The notes under the pieces were generated by a model. It did no database searches. It saw only the letters and a program-made list of their open reading frames with translations, and was not told the origin of the DNA. A stretch of 64,000 nt of DNA, taken from the NCBI RefSeq assembly GCF_022376445.1, contig NW_025954985.1, forward strand, positions 310,001-374,000, written 5' to 3'. The DNA is from Fomitopsis serialis. Taxonomy: Eukaryota > Basidiomycota > Agaricomycetes > Polyporales > Fomitopsidaceae. The position numbers and the translations under genes are program-made. Shown here in pieces: positions 10,302 to 22,921 of the stretch. Numbering within the stretch: position 1 is the first letter of the stretch; every line of letters begins with the position of its first letter.

Positions 10302-13260
10302 GACGAGCGATTGAGGGCGGCGGGTGGGGGCTCGTGAGGAGGATGGGGCGAGGAACAGGCCTTTTAAGCGGGAAGTCTAGGGCCGCACTCGAACCTGCGA
10401 GTCCGGCGGCAGGGAACTCGGGAGGAGGGACGAGGAGGAGAAGGTGAGGGACAGAGAGCTGTGCCGGAGGACATGCTCGACATAATGGCCGTTTTGGGAA
10501 CAATGCAGAGAGAGCAGAAGATGCCGCGTTGCCCGATTCGCCGTCCGTGCCTCGTCCGAATACCTCGCCTGCCATATTAGGCCACTCCCTTGTTCCCAAA
10601 ATGGCAACTTCCAGCGTCCCATCAACCTCCGCGCACGGCTTGGTGTGAACTCTCGCAGGCCCATCGCCCACCGTGCCTGTTCCCTCGTGGCGCCCCCGGG
10701 CTCCAGAACGACAGACTTTCTACGTACGCCCCGACCAACCGCCAGGCACTTCCGGCGGCAGAACGCGCATTCGTTAATTAAGCTCAGGCGACCCGCTGGC
10801 GCCGACAAACAACGCTGCCCAAATCCGCACAGGCACACACTTCCGCACACCCCCAGATCGGAGGCACGCATGGGCCTGACGCACCGGCAACTTGGGCAGC
10901 ATATTGCCCCGTAGGAACAGGATTCACCGTCGATATCATGATTGACTCGGCCGCTGTGATGCACAATTCTCTGGGTAGACATACTGCGTATAGTCAGCAG
11001 ATGCTCACGATGTTGCCTGAATCGGCGTCGAGTGGTCCAGTTATCCAGGAGAGAATGCAAGAAGTATTGCGCGCATCGGACGCGCAGACCGGCGGCATTC
11101 ATTCACCATGTGAGCATGATGGAAGACTATTCGTTATAGCGAAGCTATGCACCTCAGGCTTCGACGTCCGCCGACTGATGCATAACGCAGTGAATGGCAT
11201 CCTCCTTCGCAGTGCGGCTCTCCAGCGATCCGCAAGGAGCAACGGTCCATTGGCATCAGCTTCGCTCGATGGCCTACAGCAGCTCACTTGGATTGAATTG
11301 CACTGACATCGGCAGTCCGTATCATCGTGCCCTTCCCACACGTGCTGCTGGTCCCGCTATCATAGGGAGCGCCAATAACAAGCTTATGAGTGCGCGCAGA
11401 TCTAGCCATTCGATCGCTGTCGCTCGTCGAAAACGTGGCTAGGTGTGCCTAGCGGGACGGAGGTTGTTGGGAAAGGACCGAGTGCCGAGTGCGCCTACGG
11501 AGGTGCCGACGGCTCTGCGGGGCGCAAACAGTGGTAAGTTTCGTTCGTGCCTAGATGGTGACCAAATCCTAGTATCCTTGGGCGCAGCGAGTCCCAACAG
11601 AACGACAGAACGGTGAACAAGGTTCAGGGGTGCTAGAAACAAGGCGCTGTGACTGATATGGCCTATGTAGCGTCCGAATGAGGATGGCCTGAATGGACAG
11701 GCTTACCACATGTTTGTCGGAATATGGGCTGCCAGAGCAACAGGGATTTCGAGACGAACGTAGAGCGGCCGATAGGTCATGGTAGACCCGCTGATTCCAC
11801 CCGACGTCAACTTCGTCGCACCCCAGACTGTATGGTTGCTCCCTGTGTACTTTACGACTCGGAGTACAAGGTTACTATCCCAGAGAGAAGACATCAGTAT
11901 CTTCAACCGGCGTCGTAGCCTTCTCACCGGCTTGGGCTGCAACGCGAGACGTCGGGTATCAAGGGTGATCACTTGCGCGGAACGAGCGTGTCCCCACGGA
12001 GCTTTCTTGAATATTCTGGGCAGCCTGAAAGGGCAGGTTCGGATGAGCGGTTGTTGGGACCGTGGCAACATAACTATACAAGCCTCCTTGAGACTTCGGA
12101 ATGTCTGGTACGCCGGCCCGGTGAATACATGTACGCCATAGGGGAGGTGATACAAGGCCTACCTTATACACCGCAGAGCAGCGACTGAACAAGTCGACTT
12201 GCTCGCAGTCTGTTTGTGATGGACGGAGTGTATGCTGCCCCGGTCTGCATATTACCAGGGGGTGCGCCTGCAGTGCCACTGCCAGGCGATCGCAGTTGAA
12301 AGACATACCGCGGTAGAGAGGCTTAGAAGAATACCTCATAGTCAAGAAGAAACAGCGAGACTCTGAGATATCGCCGTGTCATCTGCGCACTTTCTTCGTT
12401 GTGCGTCTGCATTAATCATCACCCCCCAAGAGCGCCGCAGTCCGCAGAGAATCAGGTGAGAAATCCACCCTAGCCAATCATGCTATCCCATAGCACTGTA
12501 TGTATGTTTTTGAAGGTCACAATGCGCACGATAGTGTGCATGAGAGTTCACGGGCGTCATGGCGTTCGTGCGACTACGGGAGGTTTCCTCTGCATGAATG
12601 CTTCATCCAGAGACTTGAATATGAAATAAATCGGCTCACTCATAATTTAGCAAGGTTACCAGTCGATTCGCAATGCGCATATACGTCGGGTGGGCACAGT
12701 GACTCGCAGACCGTGATCCCATATGTCTAAAGACAGACAAGTCACTTGTATCAATCGGATTCGACGTGCAATGGCAGTGAACAAGCGGATAGATTCGGCA
12801 CTTACATTGAAACACAATGACGTCCATATTGAGAGTGAAATATCCGTCCATTGATAGAGAAAGCAACCCAGCCTGGTAGTAGGTCTCCACGTTGAGCGTT
12901 CACTATTCAATTCGAGTCGACACTGCATCACGTCGCCTTCGCTCGGGGTTCGCAGGGCAAGCAAGCCAGTCACACCCTGTGCAATCCAGTTCTTTTTCTG
13001 CGTATGAGCAAGAGCAGCATGTCGCACGCTGATGGTGAGAGCAAGGAGAAGGGTCTATGTCGGTGCTCCGCGAGTTCATGCTCGAATCTCGATTCGATCC
13101 CGATCTTTCCTTCACATGTTCGAATCGAACCGAGCTAGATCGAGCAGTAAGGCGCCTAGTATGCGTGAGGTCACCGCGGTGCGGCGAGTCGTTCACTGTC
13201 CTTCAGCCACATTCATTCGCGACACTCATCCTAAATTCGCTGGGATAACACGACTCTGCC
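10302..13260. other. Long intergenic region, no gene recognised
   Basis: Nearly 3 kb lie between the divergent esterase (-) and CWF19-like (+) genes. Frames of up to 241 codons exist on the minus strand at 10377-11102 and 150 codons at 11703-12155. Their translations are low in structure, rich in Arg/Ser/Pro, and show no family motif or consistent splice pattern. A TTAAAA box at about 10361 on the esterase side (minus sense) is a candidate promoter element. A decayed or lineage-specific gene cannot be excluded. Confidence 0.4.
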
Positions 13261-15949
13261 ATGGCTTCAATGAAGATGTAAGCTGGTAATGATCTGCTCA
13301 AATAATGACTGAACTCATGAGATATGCAGCCTTACAGTAGGATCGCCAGCAGGTTCGATACGCGAGCTCTTCACCAAAGTGAAGGCCCTGGACGCGAAGC
13401 ACGGCAAGTTTGACCTGCTGCTCTGCGTGGGCGACTTCTTCGGTCCTCCGAAGGACGAGGGTGAAGCATACGGGGATGATGATGAGGTGGTCTTGCTTCT
13501 GGAGGGAAAACTGGAAGGTCGCGTACGCTGCGTTTGTCCGACTTGTCTGTTCTGCTCACAGCAGGGTCGCGTGCTGCAGTCCCCGTCGAGTGCTATATCA
13601 TGCAAGGCGAACACCCGCTGCCTGCACCTGTGATTGAGAAGTTCGCAAAGACTGGAAGCACACTTACACATGGCGTAAACCTACTTCGTACGCACTGTCC
13701 GTGTCTTTCACTGCTGCGAGGTTCATTGAACGTTTGTCATGATAGACAAGTCGGGAGTGATTATGACGCCAAAAGGGCTGCGCATTGCCTGCCTCGGGGG
13801 CATATGCGACTCGAACCTATACACTGCGTCCGAAGCAGCACATGTAAGATTCGACCGTCCTGTTGTCTGGTCGTCGCTGAAACGCCATCATTGCAGGGGT
13901 TCATGTCGCCGTACTTCATGTCACAAACGGTAGAGAGGCTACTTTCCAACACACTCACCACCTCAAAACCTGGTAGCCAACAGAACTACACCTCTCTCGC
14001 AGCTATCAAGGCCAACGCGGCGACCTCGCAACTCGTCGATATCTTCATCAGCAATGCGTGGCCGTCATCCGTCACCCATGCTTCCAACGCCCCTCTTCCT
14101 GACCCCGCGCTTTCGTCCATCGGCATCGATCCTGTCGCTGAGATCGTACGGAGGACAAAACCCCGCTACCACTTCGCGGCTGGCGGAGGTAGCCCGCCGA
14201 AGTTCTGGGAGCGTGAACCCTTCGTGTGGGGCGAGGACAACGGACGTATCTCGCGCTTCGTGAGTCTGGGCGCGTTCGGAGGTCCGCCTACGGAGGGCAA
14301 GAAGCAGCGGGTGAGCCTCTAATGCCTCCTCTTGGGCTCAATAGGCACTGAGCGCCACGACAGTGGTTCTATGCATTCAGTATAGCGCCTGTCAGCCCGG
14401 ATAGTCCACCGCTGCCGCGACCAGCAAATGCTACACAGAATCCGTTTACGGAAGAGACCGCCCGGCCACCTAAGCGACCGCTCGAGTCGGACGAAGGGGC
14501 GAACTACCGATGGGGAGACGTCAAGAAGCCAGGAAAGCGGAGCCGTACCGGTGAGTCGGTCATTGCTCATGATCCGTAGTCTCACTGACAACTTTGTCTG
14601 CAGATGGAGAGCCGGGGAAACCTCCGACGGGCTACAAATGCAAGATCTGTGAGTCACCGGATGTGAGTGCAGAATGATCTGGGCTGCCTTTGTCTTATGG
14701 ATGTGGCGCTCTAGCATTTTATATCAGACTGCCCGGACCGAGCAAAGCCAAAAGACGGCTACATCTGCAAATTTGCAACGAGGTTCGTAACTTGTCCTCT
14801 CAATCTGAAAGTAAGACTAATGTTAGATGCACTTCATAGTCGGGCCACTTCGTGCGAGACTGCCCCGTCAAGAACGCCGTTGGCGATACTGGTGGACGTA
14901 AGCCCAAGGAAGGCTATGTCTGCAGGGCCTGTGGCAGCGAAAATCATTACATCCAAGATTGCCCTGAGGCGAACCAACCTAGTGGTGGTCGGGGTGGCGG
15001 TCGTGGACGAGGGCCTCCGAAAGAGATCGCCCGTACGTTGCTCACGAGCCATTCCCTGCGTGTGCATCGGCTCATCGATGTCTACAGCCGACGAATGTTG
15101 GTTCTGCTTGTCGAACCCGAATCTCGCGTGCGTTGCATTCGTTCGTGTTTGTGAAAAACAACTGATGGCATTTCTACAGGAAGCATCTCATTGTCTCGAT
15201 TGGCACGGAGTGCTACGTCACTCTACCAAAGGGCCAGATCATACCCACACATACCGCGGACGACACGCGAATGCACCGAGGGTACCTGGAGGCGGCACGT
15301 CCTCATCGTGCCGATCACCCACTATCCAACATACTCCTCGATACCTCCTGACCTTGCACCTCCCATCGTGAGGGAAACAGATCGGTACGTTCCTCAAGCC
15401 TCCTTCCGAACGACATGGTTTGATTCAGTACCTCAGGTATAAAGACGCATTACGCGCATTTTATGCTAAACACAGCGCCGCAGTCGTGTCCTTTGAGGTC
15501 GGCCGGCTCACCGCCAAAGGTGGCCACGCCCATGTGCAGGTCGTGCCTGTCCCGAACAAGGTCAAAGAGAAAGTCGAGACGACGTTCGTCGACGAGGGCC
15601 GCCGGCACGGCATTGAGTTCGAGGCGGACGCGGAGGAGGCGCTCCGGAGCTGCGAGGGCGGGCGCGGGAGTTACTTCCGCGTCGACCTGCCTGATGGGCG
15701 GAAGATGGTGCATCTGCTCAGGGATAATGTGCCGTTCAGCGTGCAGTTTGGAAGGTGAGTAAATGACGCTATGGTTAGGTGTTGTGCGATCTAACGGCTG
15801 CGATGAACAGACAAGTGCTGGTCTCCCTATTGGGCATGCAAGAACGGTTCGACTGGAAGACATGCTTGCAGTCGGAAGAGCAAGACAAAGCGGATGCTGA
15901 AGCGTTCAAGAAGGCCTTTGGTCCATTTGACCCTTCATTTGATGCATAG
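13261..15949 (+). CDS. CWF19-like protein 1 (CWF19L1/Drn1), CCHC and CwfJ domains
   Basis: This is a homolog of CWF19L1/Drn1, a nuclear protein linked to spliceosome turnover and lariat debranching. The N-terminal metallophosphoesterase-like domain reads LTVGSPAGSIRELF, then FDLLLCVGDFFGPP and ECYIMQGEHPLP, followed by GLRIACLGGICD. A linker contains FWEREPFVWGED. Three CCHC knuckles follow: CKICESPDHFISDCP, a second ending SGHFVRDCP, and CRACGSENHYIQDCP, then a GGRGGGRGRG stretch. The CwfJ C-terminal part holds DECWFCLSNPNLARKHLIVS, VLIVPITHYPTYSSIPPDL and the HIT-like GGHAHVQVVPVP. It ends FGPFDPSFDA, stop 15947-15949. The tiny first exon is 13261-13277 and the next begins at 13330; about ten exons in all. 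Single-base losses near 14772 and 15295 break the frame. Confidence 0.92.
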
Positions 15950-16248
15950 TAAGGAAGACATGTATTACTACCTGTGCTTGATATATCCTGGGACCTTCGT
16001 CTCCCTCCTTGTCTCGCTCAGACATTGTTGTCGACGAGATAGTCCATGCGCAGAACTTGGTGACCTTTAATAGGTAATGAGAACTGCGTCGCATTTGAGG
16101 ACACCCCATCACCCTGGCTATCTCCTGACGTGAATCAGTTGGCCGGGAGGGCACTAGCCAGGGGGTGAAGACACCTTGGTAGGGGTCCAGCGACCGGGTT
16201 AGTCGATGTCACGAAGATTCGATAAGACTCACCGTAAGGCAGCCTCTG
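15950..16248. other. Convergent spacer
   Basis: A 300 bp gap separates the stops of the CWF19-like gene (+) and the APC15-like gene (-). No separate feature is visible; it presumably carries both 3' UTRs. Confidence 0.5.
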
Positions 16249-16857
16249 CTAATCATCGGTCTCATAGTCTTCATCATCACTCTCTTCGTCTGAGATCTCT
16301 GGAATATCCTCGTTAGTCTCTACGGTCTCGCCGGTTATGTTTCCTTCGTCCATGTCTTCCATGTCGGCATCTAGGTCTTCCTCCGCCTCGGAGTCATTCT
16401 CGTCGTCCATTGCGGACGCATCATCCTCTTCTGTATGTTCAGAATCTTCTGAGCCGCTCGAAGCTTCTCCTCCCTGTCGACGGTTCTCTGATACGTGAGG
16501 GCCCGGGGTTTCGACAATGTCGTGGCTTACACTCGCGTCGTTCTTTTCCTCGTGTTGGGTGAACGTGCGTCCGATCGGGACGAGGAAATTGAATCCTCTG
16601 TTCCTAATATCTGTTTCCTACGCGGAACCCCTGAGCAAACGGAGTGGGACTGAGCAGACGCGTGTACATACCAGGTCGTCGAGCTCGTCCTCCTCGTCGC
16701 TCAAGTCTTCCATTTCCTGCTGCAGATTCCTCCGGCTGTTGAGTCGGCCTGGTCTTCCATACTTCTGCAGGGGTGTCGGATGCGGCTGTGGTGGTCTCGG
16801 GAGGAGGGTAGGGAAGAGCGCACTACGAGGGAGAACCGTCGGCGAGGCCACGGACAT
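16249..16857 (-). CDS. APC15/Mnd2-like acidic protein
   Basis: Two exons, 16672-16857 and 16249-16617, join in phase 0 across a 54 bp intron and give 184 residues. The N-terminal half has SALFPTLLPRPPQP and ends in EEDELDDL. Exon 2 begins ETDIRNRGFNFLVPIGRTF and then becomes extremely acidic, with EEDDASAMDDENDSEAEE, to the stop at 16249-16251. An N-terminal LFP motif, a short hydrophobic LVPIG(R/K) motif and a long Asp/Glu tail are the hallmarks of APC15, the anaphase-promoting-complex subunit that promotes turnover of the mitotic checkpoint complex. The match rests on short motifs and layout, so another acidic nuclear protein remains possible. The acidic exon has no internal ATG near its start and is easily overlooked. 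Confidence 0.65.
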
Positions 16858-17306
16858 GGCGGTACGCGGGAGAGGGTGAGCGGTCACGTGTAGCACTGAC
16901 GCGGTCCAATCAGTGTCATTCCGAGTCGAACGGAGCAGCAGATCGCGACGATGCGCTTCGTCTCTGGGTCTCTCTTGCTCGATTGTTGCCCTTGCCGCAA
17001 GGCCCTCCCGTCGACGATGAATAGTGAATAATAAATACAACCGTAAAGCTATGGACAACAATGTGACAGCAGCTGGACAACACGCGGAGCGTACATAGCA
17101 ATCAGACCGGTGGCAGAACGACAAAACAAAAAGACTCGGACGTCATGATCATGGACAACATTGAGAAAGGTCCTCGCATCACTGAGATGAGACCGTTCCC
17201 TTGCATGTTCTCTCTTTATGTCGTTTGAGAGAGTAACCCCTGTTGCTGGTGAAGCTAGTATACAGCGATTCGTATCAGCGTCGTTGAGTCGCCGACGGAT
17301 AGGGAA
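16858..17306. other. Intergenic, upstream of APC15-like gene
   Basis: The stretch lies upstream of the APC15-like start and downstream of the zinc-finger gene at 17307, both on the minus strand. An open frame extends upstream of the chosen Met at 16857 to 17124, but its translation does not look conserved. No other feature was seen. Confidence 0.45.
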
Positions 17307-18010
17307 TCAGACGCACACCAGGCCACAACGGTCACATTTCAGCGTCAGATTGCCGCGTTTCTCGGCGGACAGGTGCATCTGGTGTCTTCGGCTCCGTACA
17401 TGTCTTGTACGAATGCCTGGTTCATCATTCAGCGTTTTGTCGCACAGTTTGCAGGTGCGCTGCCAATTTCATCCAGTCAGCGGGGGAAATGCACAGGGGA
17501 CTCAAAAGAAACGAACCCGCCGTTTTTCATCCTCCACAAAGGACTCAGACCATATGAGCGGGTCCAATTGTGGCCGCCAGGAACTTGTGCTTGAGGTCGC
17601 CCTCGTTGAAGCAGAGCCGACATCCGTCCAGATGGTGCCCGAATGCTGGCCCTCTGCGAGCTTTGTGGATTCGGAATCTGGTGCGGGAAAGACGATGTGT
17701 TGATTCCCGCCATAGATGGTGTCACTGCTCGGGCCTGGGTCTGCGGCATTGGCGACATCGAAGGCGTTATTCGTAGAAAAGGGCACGAAGCTGCTCCATG
17801 GCTCTGCATACACCCCAGAGTCGTGCGTTCTCTGGGACGGAAAGATCGCAGGATTCGCGGTTGTCTGTGCCATGCTAGACACTGTTGGAAGCGGAGCATC
17901 GGTATGAAGCGCGTAGCCGAATGTGAAGTCGCCGGATTGAAGTCGAAGGGCACGTTCCCTCCGGGGAAGGCGTTGGTGTCGTAGAAGGTTGCGAAGCAGT
18001 GGGTAGACAT
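17307..18010 (-). CDS. Zinc-finger protein of unknown function (paralog A)
   Basis: I do not recognise a named gene. The model starts at 18010 with MSTHCFATFYDTNAFPGGN and runs through a polar, low-complexity middle that includes YAEPWSSFVPFST and STRATSSTSSWRPQLDP. It ends with a compact finger: RTCKLCDKTLNDEPGIRTRH, a further His-rich turn, and KCDRCGLVCV before TGA at 17307-17309. The finger sits in a last exon joined across an intron of about 17463-17522 with an atypical GTTCGT donor, giving KRR-RTC. One base is missing near 17950, restoring GDFTFGYALHTDAPLP. The C-x2-C ... R-x-R-H ... C-x2-C pattern closely parallels the plus-strand gene at 19828-20709, so the two look like paralogs, probably nucleic-acid-binding. 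Function is unknown. Confidence 0.5.
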
Positions 18011-19827
18011 AGTGATAGGGACTACGTGTCGGGTATCACGGTGATTGAAGCAGATCAATAGAGAGCTTTGAGGGGTGACGGCGGGTTGCGTATAACGAAG
18101 CGGGGATCCGGAACAATGTACAATCTTTAATGGCTATCCCACATCAGGGACAGGGTTGGCTATAAACCAGGTGATCAGCCTGGCAGCGCCGGCGTAGTCG
18201 ATGAACGTCGAGAAAGAAGCCCTGCGTCATGGGTGCTGAGCTGAGAGAAAGTGGCGTCTGACTATCCATGCTATTCTTCAGGAACACGCGATTAGCCGAC
18301 AGGCATGAGATCCAACCAAGCAAAGCCGCGCTTACAACGCTTTGAAAGGATATCGTTTCCATGGCGGCGACACTGCGCCTTGCAGGGTCGATTTCTAGTC
18401 CGTCGCGTGGTACAGATCACGATTGAGGTTCTGAGGGAATTTGAGAAGTCGATGTTTATACCCCTGTCCATGATAGTGGCCCAAGCCTTCTGACGTCGCG
18501 TCGAGTGGTCAAGCTTTGATGCATCCATGGATTCATGAGACATCTACTTGGTGATAGATTGAAGGGACGCGCCGTTTTCTGCCCCAGGAGTAGACAATTG
18601 TGCCCTACTTGAAATTTGACCGGAAAGTCGCACTACGACTGCTGGCAGTGCAATGACCCACGATAGACCAACTGTGAGCATCCCTGCCCTGCCTCGCCAC
18701 ACACAGAGTGCTGCGATATAATGGCGACGGAAACTTGTGAGCTGAGGAATCAGCGGGGACTGCGGATGATCACACGAGGCGGGGAGTGGAACGAGGGCGT
18801 TCCTAAGATCAGCCTGCCAAATTCGGACAGACTCCAGGAAGCATCCGGAGTGGCGCGGAAGCAATCTGAACTATCCCCGATATGGTAATTCTTGTCATCG
18901 TGTCGCAGTGCCTCCCTCGTTGCCGGGCGCTATTGTTGGAACAGGGCCTCTCGCCGCCGCTGACCTTCCTCCAGCCTCATGCACCTGGGCCTCCATGACT
19001 CGCCAGAGATAAAAGGCTTTACATCTCTGGCTGTTGTCATGCGACGGGCTGGGAGCATCTGCAGGACCACCACGAAGTTCGCGAGCTTGCGTTTAAGATG
19101 CTGCTAATAGGTCGCCGGCGGATTCGCGGCGTCGCGCACAAGCTTGGGTCGACCTGCAGATTGCCGAGGCCCGAGATTCCGATGAAATATACATCGCACA
19201 CGAGATCAAGCGGGTAGCTCCGATCAGGAACCATGTGTCAACTCCGGATAGCACTCTGCAGCTGCAGGGGAAGAGATCCGAGTCCAACTCTGTCTGCACT
19301 CAGCCCCGTAGGCTCGTCGACAGCGCAGATTTTTTGCGGTGGTAAGGTGTGTCGTTGTTGTATGGAGGCACTGCTGGAAGCTTGAAGGGCGCGCACCTCA
19401 AACTCGTGGCACTTCGAAGCCCCTAAATAATTTGGGGACAAAGCCATTCTTGGCGTCTAATTGTTCCCATTCGCAGTTCATTTCCCCTTCGCCCTTGCAT
19501 TGTGCGTCGCTATCTGATCCACCTCCCAGCAAATCGGAGCCCCCCGGCATCAGTCCGCCTTCCAGAATAATCCCTGGTTGCGGTGACTTACCTTACCTGG
19601 CCTATCCATGGTGGCCTCCCGGAGCATGGGGTCCTTGGTTATGTTTCAGGGCCCAGCCGTCCCTTAGCGAGGTCCACGGCGCATGCTGCTAGCCTTTTTG
19701 GTGCGAGCGCATTTGCCATTTATACGACGTTGCCCCTATCCCGCGAACACGAACTTTGACCGCCGTCTTACCACGCATCACATTCCACCCGCCGTCGCCT
19801 GCCTCTCCCGACCCGTCTTACATCACA
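18011..19827. other. Intergenic between two divergent zinc-finger genes
   Basis: This 1.8 kb region separates divergently oriented paralogs. Short frames (for example 18144-18362 on the minus strand, which starts with a hydrophobic stretch) have no supporting context. No repeat, tRNA or conserved exon was recognised. It is the likely shared upstream region of both zinc-finger genes. Confidence 0.45.
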
Positions 19828-20709
19828 ATGCCAGCCTCTTCAAGTTGGTTTTATCCGGCGCCCGCGCCAACATATCTCCTCGATGCGGGATACGACCCGG
19901 CGCCGGACGCCATCAACGAAGATGCATTGCGGCGCTACAATGAGGTTGCCCAAGCTACCATTGACCCGAGACTTCTTCTCGGGGAAGGCACCTTCAACTT
20001 CAAGAGCAGGCGGAAGAATTCGGGGCCGTCGACCTTGCCCGGGAGGAAGAGGAAGAAGCCGGAGAGTACATGCAGATGGACGACTACCAGCCTGATGAAC
20101 AGGAGGAGGGATCGGAGGTAGAGGCAAGCGACGTGGAGCCCGAGGAACCTGCGAAAGAGGAAGAGCCAGTACCTGCTCCGCCATTGCGACGTTCCCGCCG
20201 CCTCGCAGCTGCACCTGGTCTTCCAATCCACCAGCCCCACAAGCGACCGGAAACCGCGGCACGCGACGCAAGCCCTTGTCGAACACCAATCCGGGGGAAA
20301 GGGTGCGAAGAGCGCAAAGAAAGAGGCTAAGGCGCCGCGAAAAGTGCGGAGTAGTGGTACTGTACGAAGGTCAAGGAGAACGAGCTGGTGCGGCCAACGC
20401 GGAGGGCACCGAAGAAGCAGGTATGTCTTGCTCCTCTCTGATGAGCTGCGACGTTGAACAGCTCGCACTAGTGGCATTGCCAAATTTGTAACGAGACGAT
20501 ACTTGACGAGCCCAAGACGCGGTCCCGACACACGGGCAGCGTTGGGCACCGCCGCGAGATGACAAGGAAGAACATACCGCTCCCAGAGATAGCGGAGCTC
20601 AAGTGTCCGGTATGCAACAAAGTGTGAGTCTTCATTGTCGACCTCCTTGCGCAAGACGTGGTGACTTATGTATCGTGCTAGCTTCTCTTCGAACCGCCAC
20701 GATCGTTGA
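19828..20709 (+). CDS. Zinc-finger protein of unknown function (paralog B)
   Basis: The model starts at ATG 19828 (MPASSSWFYPAPAPTYLLDA), although an in-frame ATG at 19756 exists. After PDAINEDALRRYNEVAQA comes an acidic coiled segment, LAREEEEEAGEYMQMDDY, and a basic region, PLRRSRRLAAAPG and KSAKKEAKAPRKVRSSG, that may be a nuclear signal. The C-terminal finger is WHCQICNETILDEPKTRSRH, a second His, then KCPVCNKVFSSNRHDR and TGA at 20707-20709. Introns are about 20421-20470 and 20622-20681. Single bases are missing near 20003, 20240 and 20372. The finger mirrors the one encoded at 17307-18010 (C-x2-C, DEP, RxRH, KC-x2-C). This suggests a small fungal zinc-finger family with a nuclear role; the function is not known. 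Confidence 0.55.
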
Positions 20710-22921
20710 GGAGACACCGGATCACCGCACGTCACTGATCGACCTCTATACCATCATGTTCTCTGCTCTCGTCGCTATATACTGTGCTGTTGTATCTCGT
20801 TGTCATTGCTGACATCGCTTGCGTTCGCGCTGTGCCGTTGTCTGTCTTAGTTATTCATATTGTCTTCAGTCTCGTTGTTACCGGTCTCCTCAGCGCATCC
20901 CTGTAATCCCATTTCATTTTACTACTACCAGCATCCGCGACGAAGAACTTGAAGCGCGAGTGAATGAGTGTACCGAAGTTCAACCGGTATAGTTCGAATC
21001 GCACTCGCCACGCGCGTCGCGCTCGAAGGCCACATGTCATGTGACCGTGTTTAAACTAGCGAAACTCCTGCAGCACGCACGCCACTTGCCGGTCCTTTCG
21101 AACTCTCCTTCATGACCTGGCGACCCTCCTGTATACTGGCACATCACTAGCATCAGCTCCTCCTCGCGCGAACCGCCTACATCGCCAAACAAGTCGCGCA
21201 TTGCTCCTCGCGCGTCCGCTCAGGGGTTCGAGGGCGTCGGCATGCGGGTGAGTTCCTGACTTCATCATCTCGTGTGCATACTCATGGACAACGGCAAAGC
21301 TTCGCGGAGAGAATGCTGCCGCTGCCTTGTGGCTCGTGTGCTGAGCATCGCAAGTTCCCAAAACAATTGCGACTGACGGACCTTCGCAGGCTTTCGTTAG
21401 AGGCAACCTCCTGGCTGACTGGTGCTTGACGTACGTATTGCTCAACATTTTGGGTGTACGGGCATCCTTCCAGAAGGGTACATTGCAAGTTGCGCCGGCC
21501 AGCCTCACGATGGACGCAGGACTAAATGACTCGCCTCCTATGTGCAGCGAGTCGCTCCGGGAAAGGTCAAGCTGAAGCCGTTTGAGGACGCCTGTATACG
21601 TACTCGGCTACGTTGGAATGGTGGCTTGGCTTCATTATGCGCCGGTGACAACAACTACAGGCTCATGACCTACACCCACAAACCACGCGCGGCCTCGTTC
21701 GGGGATATATATTATGGACTGCCTTGCCGGTATCCTTCGCGAAGGCGTCTGTGGTAGAAGTGAGTCCGGCTTGGCATCACGGTGAACTCGACAATGTTGC
21801 AGACGTTCTTCGTACCGCATATCTCCGGCAGAGTACTTTCCGCGGTAAGTTGATTATCAGCTCGCCTCGAACCATCATGACCAGGTCCTCAGGCGCAGGC
21901 AGAGACCCATGCTCGCCATCCTCGGCCTGCAGACGACCACGAAACTGAAACGCAACCATAGCCGCACACAAGTGATCGGAGACGATCGGGCGCGGGCGCA
22001 ACGATCAGGGATCGATCGCAGGCGGACAGGGCGCGTCGCCCCCGATGCGCCCGGATGTCGCGGCGACGGCATGCTCGCGGATGTCGGTGAGTGAATACTT
22101 GTGGTGACGTTGTCTGTGCAACTCATCGGCACGCAGACGGGGCGGTCATTTGACGGCCATGTTCTCGCGACGCGGTGAGTTGACGGGTCTGCGCTGTTAC
22201 GAGACTTGCTGAACTCGAAGGGAATCCTTGATAAGTAGCTTTGGACCTGGACCTGTCGCCCCCATCGCCGCATCATCAGAAGGCTTGCCTTCCATCGACT
22301 CCACGGCCCTCCACCAAAGAACTCCCAAGTACCTGTCGCGATTAATGAGGGGGGAGTCCAAGACACGTTGCTTACTTCCTCTCACCCGCATGACACGCAA
22401 TCCGCTTCGTGCTGTCCATGCTGCAGCACCGAATCTCCGCGATTCGAAGGCATATTCGGCGCGACGAGTGCCGTGCCGGTCGTGCGCAGCACGTTCAACA
22501 GCATCTCCCGGATCAGCGCTGCTGAAGTTGCCCGAGGGAAGTCGACCACGACGCCAGCGCAACATTACATCTGCCTCGTTTGGGTGCATGGCGAAGCAGA
22601 GTCTAGGCCGGCGAGTTCCCAGCCGCACACACGACGGCGGCGAGGCTGGTCAGGCTGTGATGCGGGACGAGTGCCAGCGCGGTGCCGGGGACGGACAGCC
22701 AATGGGAGCGTGCGCGGGCGGGGGCAGTTGACGTTGGTGACGCGACCCACGTGACGGAGCTATATTAGGCCCGCGCGTCGAGGACGCGATGTGCGCCACC
22801 GATGCCACAGGCCGGCAGTGCACCAATCTGATCGTCGCAAGCATGCCGTCCCAGCCTCCCTCTTCCTCCTTCCCTTCTCCCTTCTCTTCCCCCGCTGCTA
22901 TAAGACCGCTCGCTCGACGCC
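20710..22921. other. Intergenic or unresolved, 2.2 kb
   Basis: No gene could be assembled. The minus strand from about 22630 to 21780 has stretches that look coding in changing frames (for example LIREMLLNVLRTTGTALVAP near 22500 and FRGRLQAEDGEHGSLPAPED near 21930), but they do not join into a known family. With the frame-slip rate seen elsewhere, a real gene may be hidden. Near 22758, GCTATATTAG lies about 165 bp upstream of the aminotransferase start and could be its TATA element. Confidence 0.35.

Noticed and set aside
10377..11102. A 241-codon open frame on the minus strand upstream of the esterase
   Set aside because: Its translation has no motif, is Arg/Ser-rich and begins inside a GC-rich promoter region. 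Overlapping frames of similar length exist on both strands, as expected by chance at this GC content.
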